Assembly (NCBI RefSeq): GCF_014649855.1
Contig: NZ_BMTV01000004.1
Coordinates: forward strand, 301,195 to 365,194
Source: Streptomyces roseolus
Lineage (GTDB): Bacteria; Actinomycetota; Actinomycetes; Streptomycetales; Streptomycetaceae
DNA: 64,000 nucleotides
Direction of reading: 5' to 3'
Shown piece by piece: positions 24,509 to 34,170 of the stretch. Under the pieces are notes generated by a model. The model saw only the letters and a program-made list of their open reading frames with translations. It had not been told where the DNA came from and made no database searches. Positions within the stretch are counted from its first letter, which is position 1. Each line of letters opens with the position of its first letter. Position numbers and translations under genes: made by a program.

Positions 24509-25753
24509 ATGCCACCTCAGCTTCTCGTCCCCACCCCGGCGGGTCCGGGCCTGGCCCCCCGCTACCACGAGCGCCCCGCCGTACTGCCCCGCAACCCGTA
24601 CCTGCGGCTCTTCACCCTGCCGGGCACGCGCGCGTTCACCGCCGGGAACCTGATCGCCCGGCTGCCCTCGGGGATGTCCGGCATCAGCGCGGTGATCATG
24701 ATCTCGGCGGGGTACGACTCCTACGCCCTGGCCGGCGCGGTCACCGCGACCGGCCTGGCGGCGGGCGCGCTGACGGCGCCCTGGATCGCCCGGCTGATCG
24801 ACCGGCACGGACAGGCGCGGGTCGCCGTCCCCGCCACGCTCGTCGCCGTCCTGGGCCAGCTGGCGCTGCTGCTGTGCGTCCGGGGGCACGCGCCCGCGTG
24901 GGCGCTGTTCTGCGCGATCGCGCTGACCGCGACCACCCCGAACACGGGCGGCATGTCCCGGGCCCGCTGGGCGCACCTGCTGCGCGGCGACGCGGCCGCG
25001 CTGCACACCGCGAACTCCTTCGAGCAGGCCGCCGACGAGCTGTGCTTCATGCTGGGCCCGGTGGTGGCGGCGGTGGTCTGCTCGGCGTTCTTCCCGGAGG
25101 CGGGGACGCTGGTGGCGGCCGTCCTCCTGCTGACCGGCGTCCTGCTCTTCACCGCCCAGCGCTCGACCGAGCCGCCGGTCGCCCCGCGCACGGCGGCGGG
25201 CTCGCCGCTGCGGCTGCCGGGGATGCTCCCCCTGCTCGTGGTGTTCCTCGCGACCGGGGCGGTCTTCGGTTCGATGGAGGTGACCGCCCTGGCGTACGTG
25301 GACGGCCCGGCCGCGGGCCCGGTGCTCGCCCTCCAGGCGGCGGGCTCCTGCGCGGCGGGCCTGCTCTACGGCCGGGCCCGCCGCACCGCCGGCCTGCGGC
25401 TCTGCCTGGCGGCGATGACGGTGCTGATGGCGGCCCCGCTGCTGATGGCGCGGACCGGTTCCCTGCTCGCGCTGGCCGCCGGCCTGCTGGTGGCGGGCAT
25501 GGCGACGGCCCCGACGATGGTCACGGGCATGGGCCTGGTCCAGCAGCTCGCCCCGCCCTCCCGGCTCAACGAGGGCATGACGCTGGCCGTGACCGCCCTG
25601 CTCGCGGGCGTCGCCACCGGCTCCGCGACGGCCGGCTGGACCGCCGACCACGCCCCGGACCCCGTGGCCGGCTTCCTCCTGCCGGTGACGGCGGCCGGCC
25701 TCGCGCTGGCCCTGTGCGCGGCGACGGGCGTCGGCCGCCGCGCCCGGGGGTGA
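24509..25753 (+). CDS. MFS transporter, drug-efflux type
   Basis: 414 residues from ATG 24509 with GGAG about 12 bases upstream. Twelve hydrophobic segments are predicted after a ~35-residue Pro-rich N-terminus. The loop between helices 2 and 3 (PWIARLIDRHGQAR) fits the MFS motif A pattern. It belongs to the broad group of actinobacterial 12-helix exporters. Transcribed divergently from the LysR gene, it is probably controlled by it. The substrate is unknown. Confidence 0.88.
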   Translation: MPPQLLVPTPAGPGLAPRYHERPAVLPRNPYLRLFTLPGTRAFTAGNLIARLPSGMSGISAVIMISAGYDSYALAGAVTATGLAAGALTAPWIARLIDRHGQARVAVPATLVAVLGQLALLLCVRGHAPAWALFCAIALTATTPNTGGMSRARWAHLLRGDAAALHTANSFEQAADELCFMLGPVVAAVVCSAFFPEAGTLVAAVLLLTGVLLFTAQRSTEPPVAPRTAAGSPLRLPGMLPLLVVFLATGAVFGSMEVTALAYVDGPAAGPVLALQAAGSCAAGLLYGRARRTAGLRLCLAAMTVLMAAPLLMARTGSLLALAAGLLVAGMATAPTMVTGMGLVQQLAPPSRLNEGMTLAVTALLAGVATGSATAGWTADHAPDPVAGFLLPVTAAGLALALCAATGVGRRARG

Positions 25754-25774
25754 TCCGGCGGGGGCCGGGAACGA

Positions 25775-25814
25775 CAGAGGCCCGGCGGTCGCACGAGCGA
25801 CCACCGGGCCTCTG
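25775..25814. terminator. Terminator between MFS gene and tmRNA
   Basis: CAGAGGCCCGG-C-GGTCGC and its complement form an 18-bp stem with one mismatch and an ACGA loop. It lies 21 bases after the MFS stop and 15 bases beyond the tmRNA 3' end, so it can terminate both convergent transcripts. Confidence 0.8.
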
Positions 25815-25829
25815 CCCACATGGGATGAG

Positions 25830-26195
25830 TGGAGATGGCGGGAATCGAACCCGCGTCCAACGGTGCGGAACCAGGGCTTCTCCGTGTGCAGTCTGGTACG
25901 AGTTTCTCAGCCCTCCGGATCACCCAGACAAGTCCGGAACGGGCTCAGTCACTGTTTGATTTCCCTCTTCACCCCGTGACCGGGATCAAGGTTTAGTCCC
26001 CTTCATGATGCCAGGATCCGGGTCGGGAACAGCCCCGGGCTGACACTTCGCAAGTCGCTACTTAGGCAGCGAGGGCGAAGGAATCGCGCTTGGTGTTGGC
26101 GATTATTGGTTTCGGCGCGTGGTTTACGAGATCATTGCCGCTTCCTCGACACGCTTCCCCTGCTTCGACATCCGCTGTCGAAACCGATCATCCCC
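25830..26195 (-). ncRNA. ssrA: Transfer-messenger RNA (tmRNA)
   Basis: 366 nt. The 5' end GGGGATGATCGGTTTCGACAG is typical and pairs as GGGGATG with CATCTCC at the 3' end (25831-25837), with A as discriminator and no encoded CCA. The 3' end carries the T-arm GCGGGTTCGATTCCCGC. The reading frame at 26062-26100 encodes the tag ANTKRDSFALAA followed by TAA. It rescues stalled ribosomes and tags the unfinished protein for proteolysis, working with SmpB encoded 81 bases upstream. The tag is four residues shorter than the ANTKRDSSQQAFALAA that I recall for S. coelicolor. Confidence 0.95.
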
Positions 26196-26240
26196 ATGTT
26201 GATTTTTCAATCCGTGCGCCCTCGGTGGGGTGCGTGGCCC

Positions 26241-26246
26241 ATGGTA
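26241..26246 (-). promoter_or_regulatory. Possible -10 of the tmRNA promoter
   Basis: TACCAT on the minus strand fits TAnnnT about 46 bases ahead of the mature tmRNA 5' end. The -35 region is poor. Confidence 0.3.
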
Positions 26247-26275
26247 CGTGACCGGCGGGCCCGGTTGCCAGCGTA

Positions 26276-26812
26276 TTAACGTTCCTGGGCGCGCTGGCGC
26301 CGCTTCGCCGCCGCGATGGCGCGGGCGGTCTCGCGGGTGTCCTGCTTCTCCCGCAGCGTCTGCCGCTTGTCGTACTCCTTCTTGCCCTTGGCGAGCGCGA
26401 TCTCGCACTTCACACGGCCGCCGAGGAAGTACAGCGCGAGCGGCACGATCGTGTGACCGGTCTCCGACGCCTTCTGCTCCAGCTTGTCGATCTCCGCCCG
26501 GTGCAGCAGCAGCTTCCGCTTCCGCTTCGCCGAGTGGTTGGTCCAGCTGCCCTGCATGTACTCGGGGACGTGGATGTTGTACAGCCACGCCTCGTGGCCC
26601 TCGATCTGGACGAAGCCGTCCACCAGCGAGGCCCGCCCCATCCGGAGCGACTTCACCTCCGTGCCCATGAGCGCCACGCCCGCCTCGTACGTGTCGAGGA
26701 TGAGGTAGTCGTGGCGCGCCTTCTTGTTCTGCGCGATGAGCTTGCGCTCGGGCCCCTTGTCCTGGGCCTTCTTGGCAGGCTTGCCCTGCACGTTGACGAG
26801 TCCCTTAGCCAT
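26276..26812 (-). CDS. smpB: SsrA-binding protein SmpB
   Basis: 178 residues from ATG 26812. The family core is complete: [32 protein letters not shown] with the G-T-E-V-K-S-L-R signature, the second RNA-binding strand set ([13 protein letters not shown]), and the basic C-terminal tail ([16 protein letters not shown]) that enters the ribosomal mRNA channel. An extra ~25 residues at the N-terminus is normal for actinobacteria. It binds tmRNA during trans-translation. It ends the ftsE-ftsX-protease run, with 18 bases between the protease stop and its start. Confidence 0.96.
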   Translation of the reverse strand: MAKGLVNVQGKPAKKAQDKGPERKLIAQNKKARHDYLILDTYEAGVALMGTEVKSLRMGRASLVDGFVQIEGHEAWLYNIHVPEYMQGSWTNHSAKRKRKLLLHRAEIDKLEQKASETGHTIVPLALYFLGGRVKCEIALAKGKKEYDKRQTLREKQDTRETARAIAAAKRRQRAQER

Positions 26813-26830
26813 AGTGCGGTCATTTTCGCA

Positions 26831-27997
26831 CTACGAGCCCCCTCCGAGGCCACTCAATACCGTGCGGGCCCGCTCCTCCGCCCCCTCCTCGGCCGGCAGG
26901 TCGGGCGCGATGCCGCGCCCGTCGACCTCGTGCCCGGCGGGGGTGCGGTAGTGACCGACGGTCAGCTCGGCGACGGAACCGTCCGGGAGGGCGCTCGGCA
27001 TCTGCACCGAGCCCTTGCCGAAGGTCCGGGAGCCGACGGTGACCGCCCTCCCCCGGTCCCGGAGCGCGCCGGTGAGCAGCTCGGCCGCGCTCATGGTGCC
27101 GCCGTCGACCAGCGCGACCAGCGGCCGGCCCGTGTCGCCGCCCCGCTCCGCGTACACGGCCCGCTGCTCGCCCTCGACGTCGTACGTGGCGACCAGCCCG
27201 CCGTCGAGGAAGGCGGAGGCGGCGGAGGCGGCCTCGTCGACCAGGCCGCCGGGGTTGCCGCGCAGGTCGAGCAGGACGCCCGCGCCGGCCGGGGCGGTCC
27301 TGACGGCCTCCCGCACCCGGGCGCCGGCGCCCTTGCTGAAGGCGGCGACCCGGATGACGACGGTCCGGGCGTCGGGGCGGGTGACGGTGACGGGCTCGGT
27401 CGCGAGCCGTTCCCTGCGCAGGGTCTGGGTCCAGGTCATGCCGCCCCGCCGGATCCGGAGGGCCACCGTGGAGCCGGGCACGCCGTCGCCGCGCAGCAGG
27501 GAGACGACCTCGGAGGCGGACCGGCCGTCGGTGGCGATCCCGCCGACCGCGAGCAGCCGGTCCCCGACGCGCACCCCGGCCCGCTCGGCGGGGCCGCCGG
27601 ACCGCACCCGGGTGACCCGGATCCCGTCGTCCGCCGCGCCGGCGGAGAGGCCGACGCCGGTGTAGGCGCCGTCGAGGGACCGCTCGAACTCGGCGTACTC
27701 CCGCCGGTCGTAGACCGCGCCCCAGCGGTCGCCGCTGCGGCTGACGAACTCCTCGGCGGCCTGCTTGCCCGACTTGCCGTCGGCGACGGCCTCGGCGGCG
27801 AAGCGGTGCAGGGCCGCCCGGTCGAAGGCGGCCCGGTCCCCGGCGCCGGTACGGGGCTCCCGCCCGGCGTCCTCCTCCCGGGGCAGTGCCCCGGTCGCGG
27901 CGCCGGTGGCGAGGACCCCGGCGAAGACGAGCGTGAGAACGGCCCCGCGGACGACACCGCGGGGCCGGAGACAGAGGGGTGCGCGGCCGGCCGGCAT
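26831..27997 (-). CDS. S41 family C-terminal processing peptidase, secreted or membrane-anchored
   Basis: 388 residues from ATG 27997. A GTG three codons earlier is possible. An N-terminal signal or anchor (residues ~14-36) is followed by a PDZ domain (~105-190: GVGLSAGAADDGIRVTRV, GPAERAGVRVGDRLLAVGG) and the S41 protease domain. The catalytic Ser is in GGTMSAAELL (Ser303) with the Lys in TFGKGSVQ (Lys328), 25 residues apart as usual for CtpA-type enzymes. It works outside the membrane. The gene lies between ftsX and smpB, an arrangement I recall as conserved in Streptomyces. A link to cell-wall turnover through FtsEX is possible but not shown. Confidence 0.92.
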   Translation of the reverse strand: MPAGRAPLCLRPRGVVRGAVLTLVFAGVLATGAATGALPREEDAGREPRTGAGDRAAFDRAALHRFAAEAVADGKSGKQAAEEFVSRSGDRWGAVYDRREYAEFERSLDGAYTGVGLSAGAADDGIRVTRVRSGGPAERAGVRVGDRLLAVGGIATDGRSASEVVSLLRGDGVPGSTVALRIRRGGMTWTQTLRRERLATEPVTVTRPDARTVVIRVAAFSKGAGARVREAVRTAPAGAGVLLDLRGNPGGLVDEAASAASAFLDGGLVATYDVEGEQRAVYAERGGDTGRPLVALVDGGTMSAAELLTGALRDRGRAVTVGSRTFGKGSVQMPSALPDGSVAELTVGHYRTPAGHEVDGRGIAPDLPAEEGAEERARTVLSGLGGGS

Positions 27998-28075
27998 GGC
28001 GCCCACTCTAGGACAGGGCGGTGGCGCCGCAGGGGCTTTGGCCCGAGGACGCCATCCGCCGTCAGGGGTCTCTTC

Positions 28076-28993
28076 TCACACCTTCAGGTACTTGCGCAGC
28101 GCGATGAACGCCGCCACGGACGGCATCAGCAGTCCGATGACGATCACCAGCGGCAGCTGGGCGAGGACCACGTCCCAGCCGATGAAGTTCACCAGCGGCA
28201 TCTGCTCGGCGAGGTTCAGACCGTGGTCGACGAGGAGGTACCGGCCGGCCACGAGCAGCACACAGGCGAAGGCGCCGCCGATGAGGCCCGAGAAGGCGGC
28301 CTCCATGATGAACGGCATCTGGATGTAGAAGCTGGAGGCGCCGACGAGCCGCATGATGCCGGTCTCGCGGCGGCGGCTGAAGGCCGAGACGCGGACCGTG
28401 TTGATGATCAGCATCAGCGCGATCACCAGCATCAGGAGCATGAGCGCGACCGCCGCGTAGTTGACGCTGCGCATCATGTTGAAGAGCGTCTCCAGGATGT
28501 TCCGCTGGTCCTGGACCGACTCGATGCCGTCGCGCCCCTCGAAGGCGGTGGCGACCACCTTGTACTTCTCCGGGTCCTTCAGCTTCACCCGGAACGACTC
28601 CGGCATCTGGTCCGGGGTGATGACGGAGGCGATGGCGGTGTCGCCGTACTGCTCCTGGTAGCGGCCGAAGGCCTCCTCGGCCGACTCGTAGTAGACGTTC
28701 TCGACGATGCTCAACTTCTTCAGATCGGCCTCGATCTGCTTCTTCTGCTCCGCCGTGACCGCGCCCTTGGCGCACTTGTCCCCGTTGGTCGCGTCGGCCT
28801 TGGTGCAGAGGTAGATCGAGACGTTGACCTTGTCGTACCAGTAGTCCTTCATCGTGTTGACCTGCTCGCGCATGAGCAGGGCACCGCCGAAGAGGGCCAG
28901 CGACAGGGCCACGGAGACGATGACCGCGAAGGTCATCGTCAGGTTGCGCCGGAGGCCGACGCCGATCTCGGAGAGCACGAACTGAGCGCGCAT
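28076..28993 (-). CDS. ftsX: Cell division ABC transporter permease FtsX
   Basis: 305 residues. One membrane helix near the N-terminus (~21-42) precedes an extracytoplasmic domain of ~130 residues containing two Cys (YLCTKADATNGDKCAK). Three more helices at the C-terminus (~175-300) make up the FtsX fold. The ATPase partner FtsE is encoded 21 bases upstream. FtsEX activates peptidoglycan hydrolases during division or growth. The two Cys in the outer loop probably form a disulphide. Confidence 0.95.
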   Translation of the reverse strand: MRAQFVLSEIGVGLRRNLTMTFAVIVSVALSLALFGGALLMREQVNTMKDYWYDKVNVSIYLCTKADATNGDKCAKGAVTAEQKKQIEADLKKLSIVENVYYESAEEAFGRYQEQYGDTAIASVITPDQMPESFRVKLKDPEKYKVVATAFEGRDGIESVQDQRNILETLFNMMRSVNYAAVALMLLMLVIALMLIINTVRVSAFSRRRETGIMRLVGASSFYIQMPFIMEAAFSGLIGGAFACVLLVAGRYLLVDHGLNLAEQMPLVNFIGWDVVLAQLPLVIVIGLLMPSVAAFIALRKYLKV

Positions 28994-29014
28994 GGTGTTC
29001 TGGTTCCCCCGCCG

Positions 29015-29704
29015 TCAGTGCTGGTAGCCGTAGACGCCGCGCGCCTGGTCGCGGACGAGACGGCCCTTCTCCAGCTCGATGACGCGCTTGCGCATCTGGT
29101 CGACGATGTTCTGGTCGTGGGTCGCCATGACGACGGTGGTCCCTGTCCTGTTGATGCGGTCGAGCAGCTTCATGATGCCGACGGAGGTCTGCGGGTCGAG
29201 GTTGCCGGTCGGCTCGTCGGCGATCAGCAGCATCGGGCGGTTGACGAACGCGCGGGCGATCGCGACGCGCTGCTGCTCACCACCGGACAGCTCGCCCGGC
29301 ATGCGGTCCTCCTTGCCGCCGAGGCCGACCAGGTCGAGCACCTGGGGCACGGCCTTGCGGATCTCGCCGCGCGGCTTGCCGATGACCTCCTGGGCGAAGG
29401 CCACGTTCTGCGCGACCGTCTTGTTCGGCAGCAGGCGGAAGTCCTGGAAGACGGTGCCGAGCTGGCGCCGCATGTGCGGCACCTTCCAGTTGGAGAGCCG
29501 GGCGAGGTCCTTGCCGAGGACGTGCACCTGCCCAGTACTGGCGCGCTCCTCCCGCAGGATCAGCCGGAGGAAGGTCGACTTTCCGGAGCCGGAGGAACCG
29601 ACGAGGAAGACGAACTCCCCCTTCTCGATCTCCAGGGAGACTTCCCGGAGCGCGGGGCGGTTCTGCTTCGGATAGGACTTGGACACGTTGTCGAATCGGA
29701 TCAC
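29015..29704 (-). CDS. ftsE: Cell division ATP-binding protein FtsE
   Basis: 229 residues from GTG 29704. All ABC motifs are intact: Walker [10 protein letters not shown] (36-44), signature LSGGEQQR (139-146), Walker B LLIADEP (159-165) and the His switch in MATHDQ. The specific FtsE context is confirmed by ftsX directly downstream. A TAAGGT hexamer on the minus strand about 40 bases upstream could be its -10. Confidence 0.96.
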   Translation of the reverse strand: MIRFDNVSKSYPKQNRPALREVSLEIEKGEFVFLVGSSGSGKSTFLRLILREERASTGQVHVLGKDLARLSNWKVPHMRRQLGTVFQDFRLLPNKTVAQNVAFAQEVIGKPRGEIRKAVPQVLDLVGLGGKEDRMPGELSGGEQQRVAIARAFVNRPMLLIADEPTGNLDPQTSVGIMKLLDRINRTGTTVVMATHDQNIVDQMRKRVIELEKGRLVRDQARGVYGYQH

Positions 29705-29940
29705 GGATGCACCACGGTCGGCCGGGAGTAGGTGTGCGTGACCTTACGCGAACCGGGAAGCCCCGCGCAGTCGCGGTCCTGGCTTGTGTGCTTTATCCTT
29801 TTTCGCCCTCGGAGGCGGCGTGGGCCGTTTGCCGCCGGGGCGCGCCGGAACCTCGCGGAGCTGGCAGAGTGGTAGGGGGAACGTCCGGATGGTGTCGGCC
29901 GTTGTCCTGGTGTGAGCCCCGTGCGGGAGGAGGAGAGCGT

Positions 29941-30123
29941 ATGGCCTACGACCGACTGGTGTGCGCAAACTGCGCGGCCCCGGTCGCCGAGGGACGCTGC
30001 CCCGTCTGCCGGGCCAGTCGTGAGCGCCTGACACCACAGGGCCTGTCCCCCGCGATGGTGCTGACGCTGGTGATCGCCCTGCTGGGCACGCTGGCGCTGC
30101 TGGCGGCGGTCCGCACGGTCTGA
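29941..30123 (+). CDS. Small zinc-ribbon membrane protein
   Basis: 60 residues from ATG 29941, preceded by an excellent GGAGGAGG. Residues 8-24 hold two CxxC pairs (CANCAAP and CPVCR) forming a zinc ribbon, and residues ~38-57 form one membrane helix ending near the C-terminus. It is divergent from ftsE. Nothing is known of its role. Its conservation in this position in other Streptomyces is a memory and was not checked. Confidence 0.85.
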   Translation: MAYDRLVCANCAAPVAEGRCPVCRASRERLTPQGLSPAMVLTLVIALLGTLALLAAVRTV

Positions 30124-30151
30124 GCGGTACACGAGCCGGAAAGCGGAACGG

Positions 30152-30186
30152 CGAAGGGCCGGGGAGGAAGCCTCCCCGGCCCTTCG
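30152..30186. terminator. Bidirectional terminator
   Basis: A 16-bp perfect stem CGAAGGGCCGGGGAGG with an AAG loop lies between two convergent genes (stops at 30123 and 30210). Confidence 0.85.
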
Positions 30187-30209
30187 TCGTACTGGCGTCG
30201 TTACGCGGC

Positions 30210-31361
30210 TCAGGCGGCCGCGCCGCGACCGCCGGCCACCAGGCGCGGCAGGAAGCGGAAGCCGATGCCACCGGCGATCATGGTGGCGGCACCGATGATC
30301 AGGAAGGACGTCTCGGCCGCACCGGTCTCGGCGAGCTCCTCCTTGGCCTCGCCCTGCTGGACCGGCTGGGAGCCGGCCTGCTGGGTGTCGGTGTTGTTGT
30401 TCGAGCCGGTCGAGCCGTTGGAGCCGGTCGTGCCGGTCTCGACGCACTCGACGCCGTCGATGTCGACGGTGCAGTTGCCGGTGTCACCGCCGGTGGAGGA
30501 ACCGCCGGTGGTGGAGGCACCGCCGTCGGTGGAGGAACCGCCGGTCGTGGTGGCGGCGCCGGAGTCGTTGCCCCCGTTGCCGTTCCCGTTCGAGCCGTTG
30601 CCGTTCCCGTTGGAACCGTTGCCGTTCGATCCGTTGCCGCCGTTGCCGTTGCCACCGTTGCCGGCGTCGGCACCGCCGTCAGCGGCGCCACCGTCGGCCG
30701 CGCCGCCATCGGCGCCGCCGTCGGCCGCGCCACCGTCGGCCGCGCCACCGTCAGCGCCACCATCGGCCGCACCGCCATCAGCGCCACCGTCGGCCGCGCC
30801 ACCGTCAGCGCCACCATCGGCCGCACCGCCATCAGCGCCACCATCGGCCGCGCCACCGTCAGCGCCACCATCGGCCGCGCCACCGTCAGCGCCACCATCG
30901 GCCGCACCGCCATCAGCGCCACCATCGGCCGCACCGCCATCAGCGCCACCATCGGCCGCGCCGCCATCAGCGCCACCGTCAGCCGCGCCACCGTCAGCGC
31001 CACCGTCGGCCGCACCACCGTCAGCGCCACCATCGGCACCGCCATCGGCGCCACCGTCGGCCGCACCACCGTCAGCGCCACCGTCGGCACCGCCGTCAGC
31101 CGCGCCGCCATCAGCGCCACCGTCGGCCGCACCACCGTCAGCGCCACCATCGGCACCGCCATCGGCGCCGCCGTCCTGGCCCTCGATGTTGCCCGCAATG
31201 TCGTTGCCGTCGCCGTTGAGCGCGCCGACGGTCACTTCCAGCGTCGCGGCGTCCTCGCTGTTGACGGCCTGCGCGGCGCCCGCCGCGGTCAGGGACGCAC
31301 CGGCGATGATCACGGCACCGGCCGCGACTCGCGCCAGGCGGACTCGCGTCTTGTTGGTCAT
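30210..31361 (-). CDS. Sortase-anchored surface protein with Gly-Ala-Asp repeat (LAETG)
   Basis: 383 residues. A signal peptide ends at AQA (residue 32). Residues ~63-230 are a low-complexity array built from DGGA and DGGAA units, largely a nine-residue period DGGADGGAA, followed by an Asn/Gly/Ser-rich spacer and a short segment with two Cys ([13 protein letters not shown]). The C-terminus is a complete sorting signal: LAETG at 343-347, a hydrophobic stretch and an Arg-containing tail. LAXTG is the site of the class E sortases of Streptomyces, so the protein should be linked to the cell wall. The Asp-rich array might bind calcium or act as a spacer. Both are guesses. Its repeat length probably varies between strains. 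Confidence 0.9.
   Translation of the reverse strand: MTNKTRVRLARVAAGAVIIAGASLTAAGAAQAVNSEDAATLEVTVGALNGDGNDIAGNIEGQDGGADGGADGGADGGAADGGADGGAADGGADGGADGGAADGGADGGADGGADGGAADGGADGGAADGGADGGAADGGADGGAADGGADGGAADGGADGGAADGGADGGAADGGADGGAADGGADGGAADGGADGGAADGGADGGAADGGAADGGADGGAADGGAADGGADAGNGGNGNGGNGSNGNGSNGNGNGSNGNGNGGNDSGAATTTGGSSTDGGASTTGGSSTGGDTGNCTVDIDGVECVETGTTGSNGSTGSNNNTDTQQAGSQPVQQGEAKEELAETGAAETSFLIIGAATMIAGGIGFRFLPRLVAGGRGAAA
30670..31175. repeat. 27-bp-period tandem repeat within the LAETG protein gene
   Basis: About 500 bp made of near-identical blocks encoding DGGADGGAA, with shorter DGGAA and longer [13 protein letters not shown] variants at the ends. The DNA copies differ mainly at third positions (CCATCAGC, CCGTCAGC, CCATCGGC), so the copies share an origin and still exchange or expand. 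Confidence 0.9.
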
Positions 31362-31674
31362 CTGGTTGCTACCCCCAGTAGCTTCATCTCGTCATGGGGC
31401 AGCGCCAGGGGCCCCGGGCACGGGAAGCGACATGGTTACTGGACCTGCCCCCGTTCACACGCGCCCCAGATATGCGCATGCCATCCAGCCACCCTTCCGA
31501 GTTTCCGAAGCAGCGTCAAGGCCGTTGCGCGTGCGATGCCCGAAAGATCACCAGTTGGACGGCATGTGACGATGCAACTGTGACGTAAACCCGGAACTAC
31601 CGGCTCTGCGGCGCCAGTTCCCTTGTCGACAAAGCGCTCCGCACGCCCTCGAACCGCTTGCAGCGGCGAACGCG
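31362..31674 (-). other. Upstream region of the LAETG protein gene
   Basis: About 313 bases without a gene. On the minus strand TTGACG (31514-31519) is a perfect -35-like hexamer, but the hexamer 17 bases later is AAGGGT, a weak -10. The long leader after it has no clear hairpin. The ribosome site ahead of ATG 31361 is GGGGGTAG-like. Confidence 0.3.
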
Positions 31675-31706
31675 CCGGGCCCCGCACCGAGAGGTGCGGG
31701 GCCCGG
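31675..31706 (-). terminator. Terminator of prfB
   Basis: A 14-bp perfect stem CCGGGCCCCGCACC with a GAGA loop lies about 20 bases past the prfB stop. Confidence 0.85.
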
Positions 31707-31726
31707 AAACGAACGCTGCGGGGCGG

Positions 31727-32836
31727 TTACTTCGCCTGCTCCTGCTGCTTGCGCCAGCGGATGCCGGCCTCCAGGAAGCCGTCGATCTCACCGTCCAGGA
31801 CCGACTGCGGGTTGCCGACCTCGAACTCCGTACGGAGGTCCTTGACCATCTGGTACGGGTGGAGGACGTACGACCGCATCTGGTTGCCCCAGGAGCTGCC
31901 GCTGTCCTTGAGGGCGTCCATCTTGGCCCGCTCCTCCTGGCGCTGGCGCTCCAGGAGCTTGGCCTGGAGGACGTTCATGGCGCTCGCCTTGTTCTGGATC
32001 TGCGAGCGCTCGTTCTGGCAGGAGACCACGATGCCGGTCGGGAGGTGCGTGATGCGCACGGCGGAGTCGGTGGTGTTGACGCCCTGGCCGCCGGGGCCGG
32101 AGGCGCGGTACACGTCGACGCGGAGGTCCGACTCCTCGATCTCGACGTGGTCCGAGGACTCGACGACGGGGAGGATCTCGACGCCCGCGAAGGAGGTCTG
32201 GCGGCGGCCCTGGTTGTCGAAGGGCGAGATGCGCACCAGGCGGTGCGTGCCCTGCTCGACGGAGAGGGTGCCGTAGGCGTACGGCGCCTTGACGACGAAG
32301 GTGGTCGACTTGATGCCGGCCTCTTCCGCGTACGAGGTCTCGTAGATCTCGGTCGAGTAGCCGTGGCGCTCGGCCCAGCGCAGGTACATGCGCTGGAGGC
32401 GCTCGGCGAAGTCGGAGGCGTCGACGCCGCCGGCCTCGGCGCGGATGTTGACCAGTGCCTCGCGCTCGTCGTACTCGCCGGAGAGGAGGGTGCGGACCTC
32501 CATCTCGTCGAGCGCCTTGCGCACGGCGGTCAGCTCGGTCTCGGCCTCGGCGCGGGTGTCCGCGTCGTCCATCTCCTCGGCGAGGTCGAAGAGGACGCCC
32601 AGGTCGTCGATGCGGCCGCGCAGCGCCTCGGCCTTGCGGACCTCGGCCTGGAGGTGGGAAAGCTTGCTCGTGATCTTCTGCGCCGCCTCCGGGTCGTCCC
32701 ACAGGGACGGGGCCGCGGCCTGCTCTTCGAGCACGGCGATGTCTGCCCTCATCTTGTCGAGGTCCAGGACGGCCTCGATCGACCCCATGGTCGAGGAGAG
32801 GGACTTCAGCTCTTCGGATACATCGACGACTGCCAC
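31727..32836 (-). CDS. prfB: Peptide chain release factor 2
   Basis: 369 residues from GTG 32836. The UGA-reading tripeptide SPF ([15 protein letters not shown]) and the peptidyl-hydrolysis GGQ loop ([17 protein letters not shown]) are both present, which marks it as RF2 rather than RF1. Many bacteria control RF2 through an in-frame UGA and a +1 frameshift near codon 25. Here the frame runs straight from the GTG through [13 protein letters not shown] with no UGA, so that control is absent. It is followed by a strong terminator and lies downstream of the kinase gene. Confidence 0.95.
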   Translation of the reverse strand: MAVVDVSEELKSLSSTMGSIEAVLDLDKMRADIAVLEEQAAAPSLWDDPEAAQKITSKLSHLQAEVRKAEALRGRIDDLGVLFDLAEEMDDADTRAEAETELTAVRKALDEMEVRTLLSGEYDEREALVNIRAEAGGVDASDFAERLQRMYLRWAERHGYSTEIYETSYAEEAGIKSTTFVVKAPYAYGTLSVEQGTHRLVRISPFDNQGRRQTSFAGVEILPVVESSDHVEIEESDLRVDVYRASGPGGQGVNTTDSAVRITHLPTGIVVSCQNERSQIQNKASAMNVLQAKLLERQRQEERAKMDALKDSGSSWGNQMRSYVLHPYQMVKDLRTEFEVGNPQSVLDGEIDGFLEAGIRWRKQQEQAK

Positions 32837-32919
32837 GCGTCCAGCGTAACGGCTCCGGGCCCCGAGCCGAACCTGCGGCCGCCCGGCCTGTGGACAACCG
32901 ATCCGAAAGGTGCCCCGGC

Positions 32920-34170
32920 CTAGGGCGCGGGCTGGGAGGTCGGGCGGGAGTCCTGCGGCGGGGTGCCGTCGCCGCCGGCGAGCGCCAGGTAGCCGCCTAC
33001 GCCGAGCGCGGCCGCCGCGACGGCGGCCGCGATGCCGAGGGTGATCCGGCGCTTGCGGACGGCCCCGGCCTTGTTGCGGGCCGAGCCGGGCCTGCGGGCG
33101 CCGGCCGGGCGGGGGGCGCGGGCGGTGCCGTGCGGGCCGCCGGACAGCTCGTCGGGGCCCGGCACCCGCATGGAGGTGTGGGTGTCGCGGTGGGAGTCGG
33201 CGGAGGCGCCGGGCACCAGCGGGACGGCGGCGCGGCGGCGGCCGGTGTCGGCGGGCGCGCCGGCGGAGGTGGCGTGGGCGGGGTCCTCGTACGGCTCCTG
33301 GGGCGCGGGTTCGGCACCGGGCTCGTCCACGTCCAGCGGCGGGATGCCCTTGAGGAGCGGGAGGACGTCGGCGAGGCGGGCGGCCAGCTCGGAGGCGCGC
33401 AGCCGGGAGGCGGGGGCCTTGGCGAGGCACTGCACGAGCAGCTGCCACAGCTCCTCGGGGATGCCGGGGAGCGGGACGACGGTCTCGGTGACGTGCCGGC
33501 GCAGGACGGCGCCGGGGTGGCCGCCGCCGAAGGGGGTGAAGCCGGCGAGGAGCTCGTACAGGACGGTGGCGAGGGCGTAGATGTCGACGGCGGCGCGGGG
33601 CGGCAGGCCCTCGACGATCTCGGGGGCGAGGTAGTCGGGGGTGCCGATGATCCGGGTGGCCTTGGTGCGGCCGGGGGTGTCGATGAGTTTGGCGACGCCG
33701 AAGTCGGTGAGGAGGGCGGGGTGGGCGCCGCCGGGGCCGAGCGCGCCCTCCATGTCGAGGAGGATGTTCTCCGGCTTCACGTCCCGGTGGACGACGCCGG
33801 CGGCGTGGGCGGCGGCGAGGCCCTCGGCGACGTCCTTGACGATCGCGACGGCGGCCTCGGGGGCGAGGCGGCGCTCGCGGTCGAGGCGGGTGCGCAGGTC
33901 GGTGCCGCGGACCAGGTCCATGACGAGGGCGAGGTCGTTGCCGTCGACGACGAGGTCGCGGACCTTGACCACGCGCGGGTGGTCGAGTCCGAGGAGGGCG
34001 GTGCGCTCCTGCACGAAGCGGCCGACGAGCTCCTGGTCGGAGGCCAGGTCCTCGCGCAGCAGTTTGACGGCGACGGGCCCTTCGGGGCCCTCGCCGAGCC
34101 ACACCGTTCCGGCGCTGCCCCGCCCGAGGATCTGGTGGGTGGTGTAGCGACTGCCGATGTTCCGTGCCAA
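32920..34170 (-). CDS. pkaB: Membrane-anchored Ser/Thr protein kinase, PkaB-like
   Basis: 416 residues from TTG 34170 with GAGGGAG five bases upstream. The kinase domain (residues ~8-265) has GRGSAGTVW, the catalytic Lys in [24 protein letters not shown] and APEIVEG, all intact. A ~120-residue Pro/Ala-rich linker leads to one membrane helix ([20 protein letters not shown]) and a short Pro/Ser-rich outer tail, so there is essentially no sensor domain. The length matches the S. coelicolor PkaB that I recall as 417 residues next to PkaA. It phosphorylates Ser/Thr on unknown targets. Confidence 0.9.
   Translation of the reverse strand: MARNIGSRYTTHQILGRGSAGTVWLGEGPEGPVAVKLLREDLASDQELVGRFVQERTALLGLDHPRVVKVRDLVVDGNDLALVMDLVRGTDLRTRLDRERRLAPEAAVAIVKDVAEGLAAAHAAGVVHRDVKPENILLDMEGALGPGGAHPALLTDFGVAKLIDTPGRTKATRIIGTPDYLAPEIVEGLPPRAAVDIYALATVLYELLAGFTPFGGGHPGAVLRRHVTETVVPLPGIPEELWQLLVQCLAKAPASRLRASELAARLADVLPLLKGIPPLDVDEPGAEPAPQEPYEDPAHATSAGAPADTGRRRAAVPLVPGASADSHRDTHTSMRVPGPDELSGGPHGTARAPRPAGARRPGSARNKAGAVRKRRITLGIAAAVAAAALGVGGYLALAGGDGTPPQDSRPTSQPAP

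Noticed and set aside
25830..25865. tRNA-like sequence with a T-arm next to the MFS gene
   Set aside because: It is the 3' half of the tmRNA acceptor domain, not an independent tRNA gene.
30670..31175. Regular repeats that might suggest a CRISPR array
   Set aside because: The repeats are contiguous, in frame and without unique spacers. They encode a protein repeat.
31727..32836. Programmed frameshift in prfB
   Set aside because: The frame is continuous from the GTG through the conserved N-terminus with no in-frame UGA.
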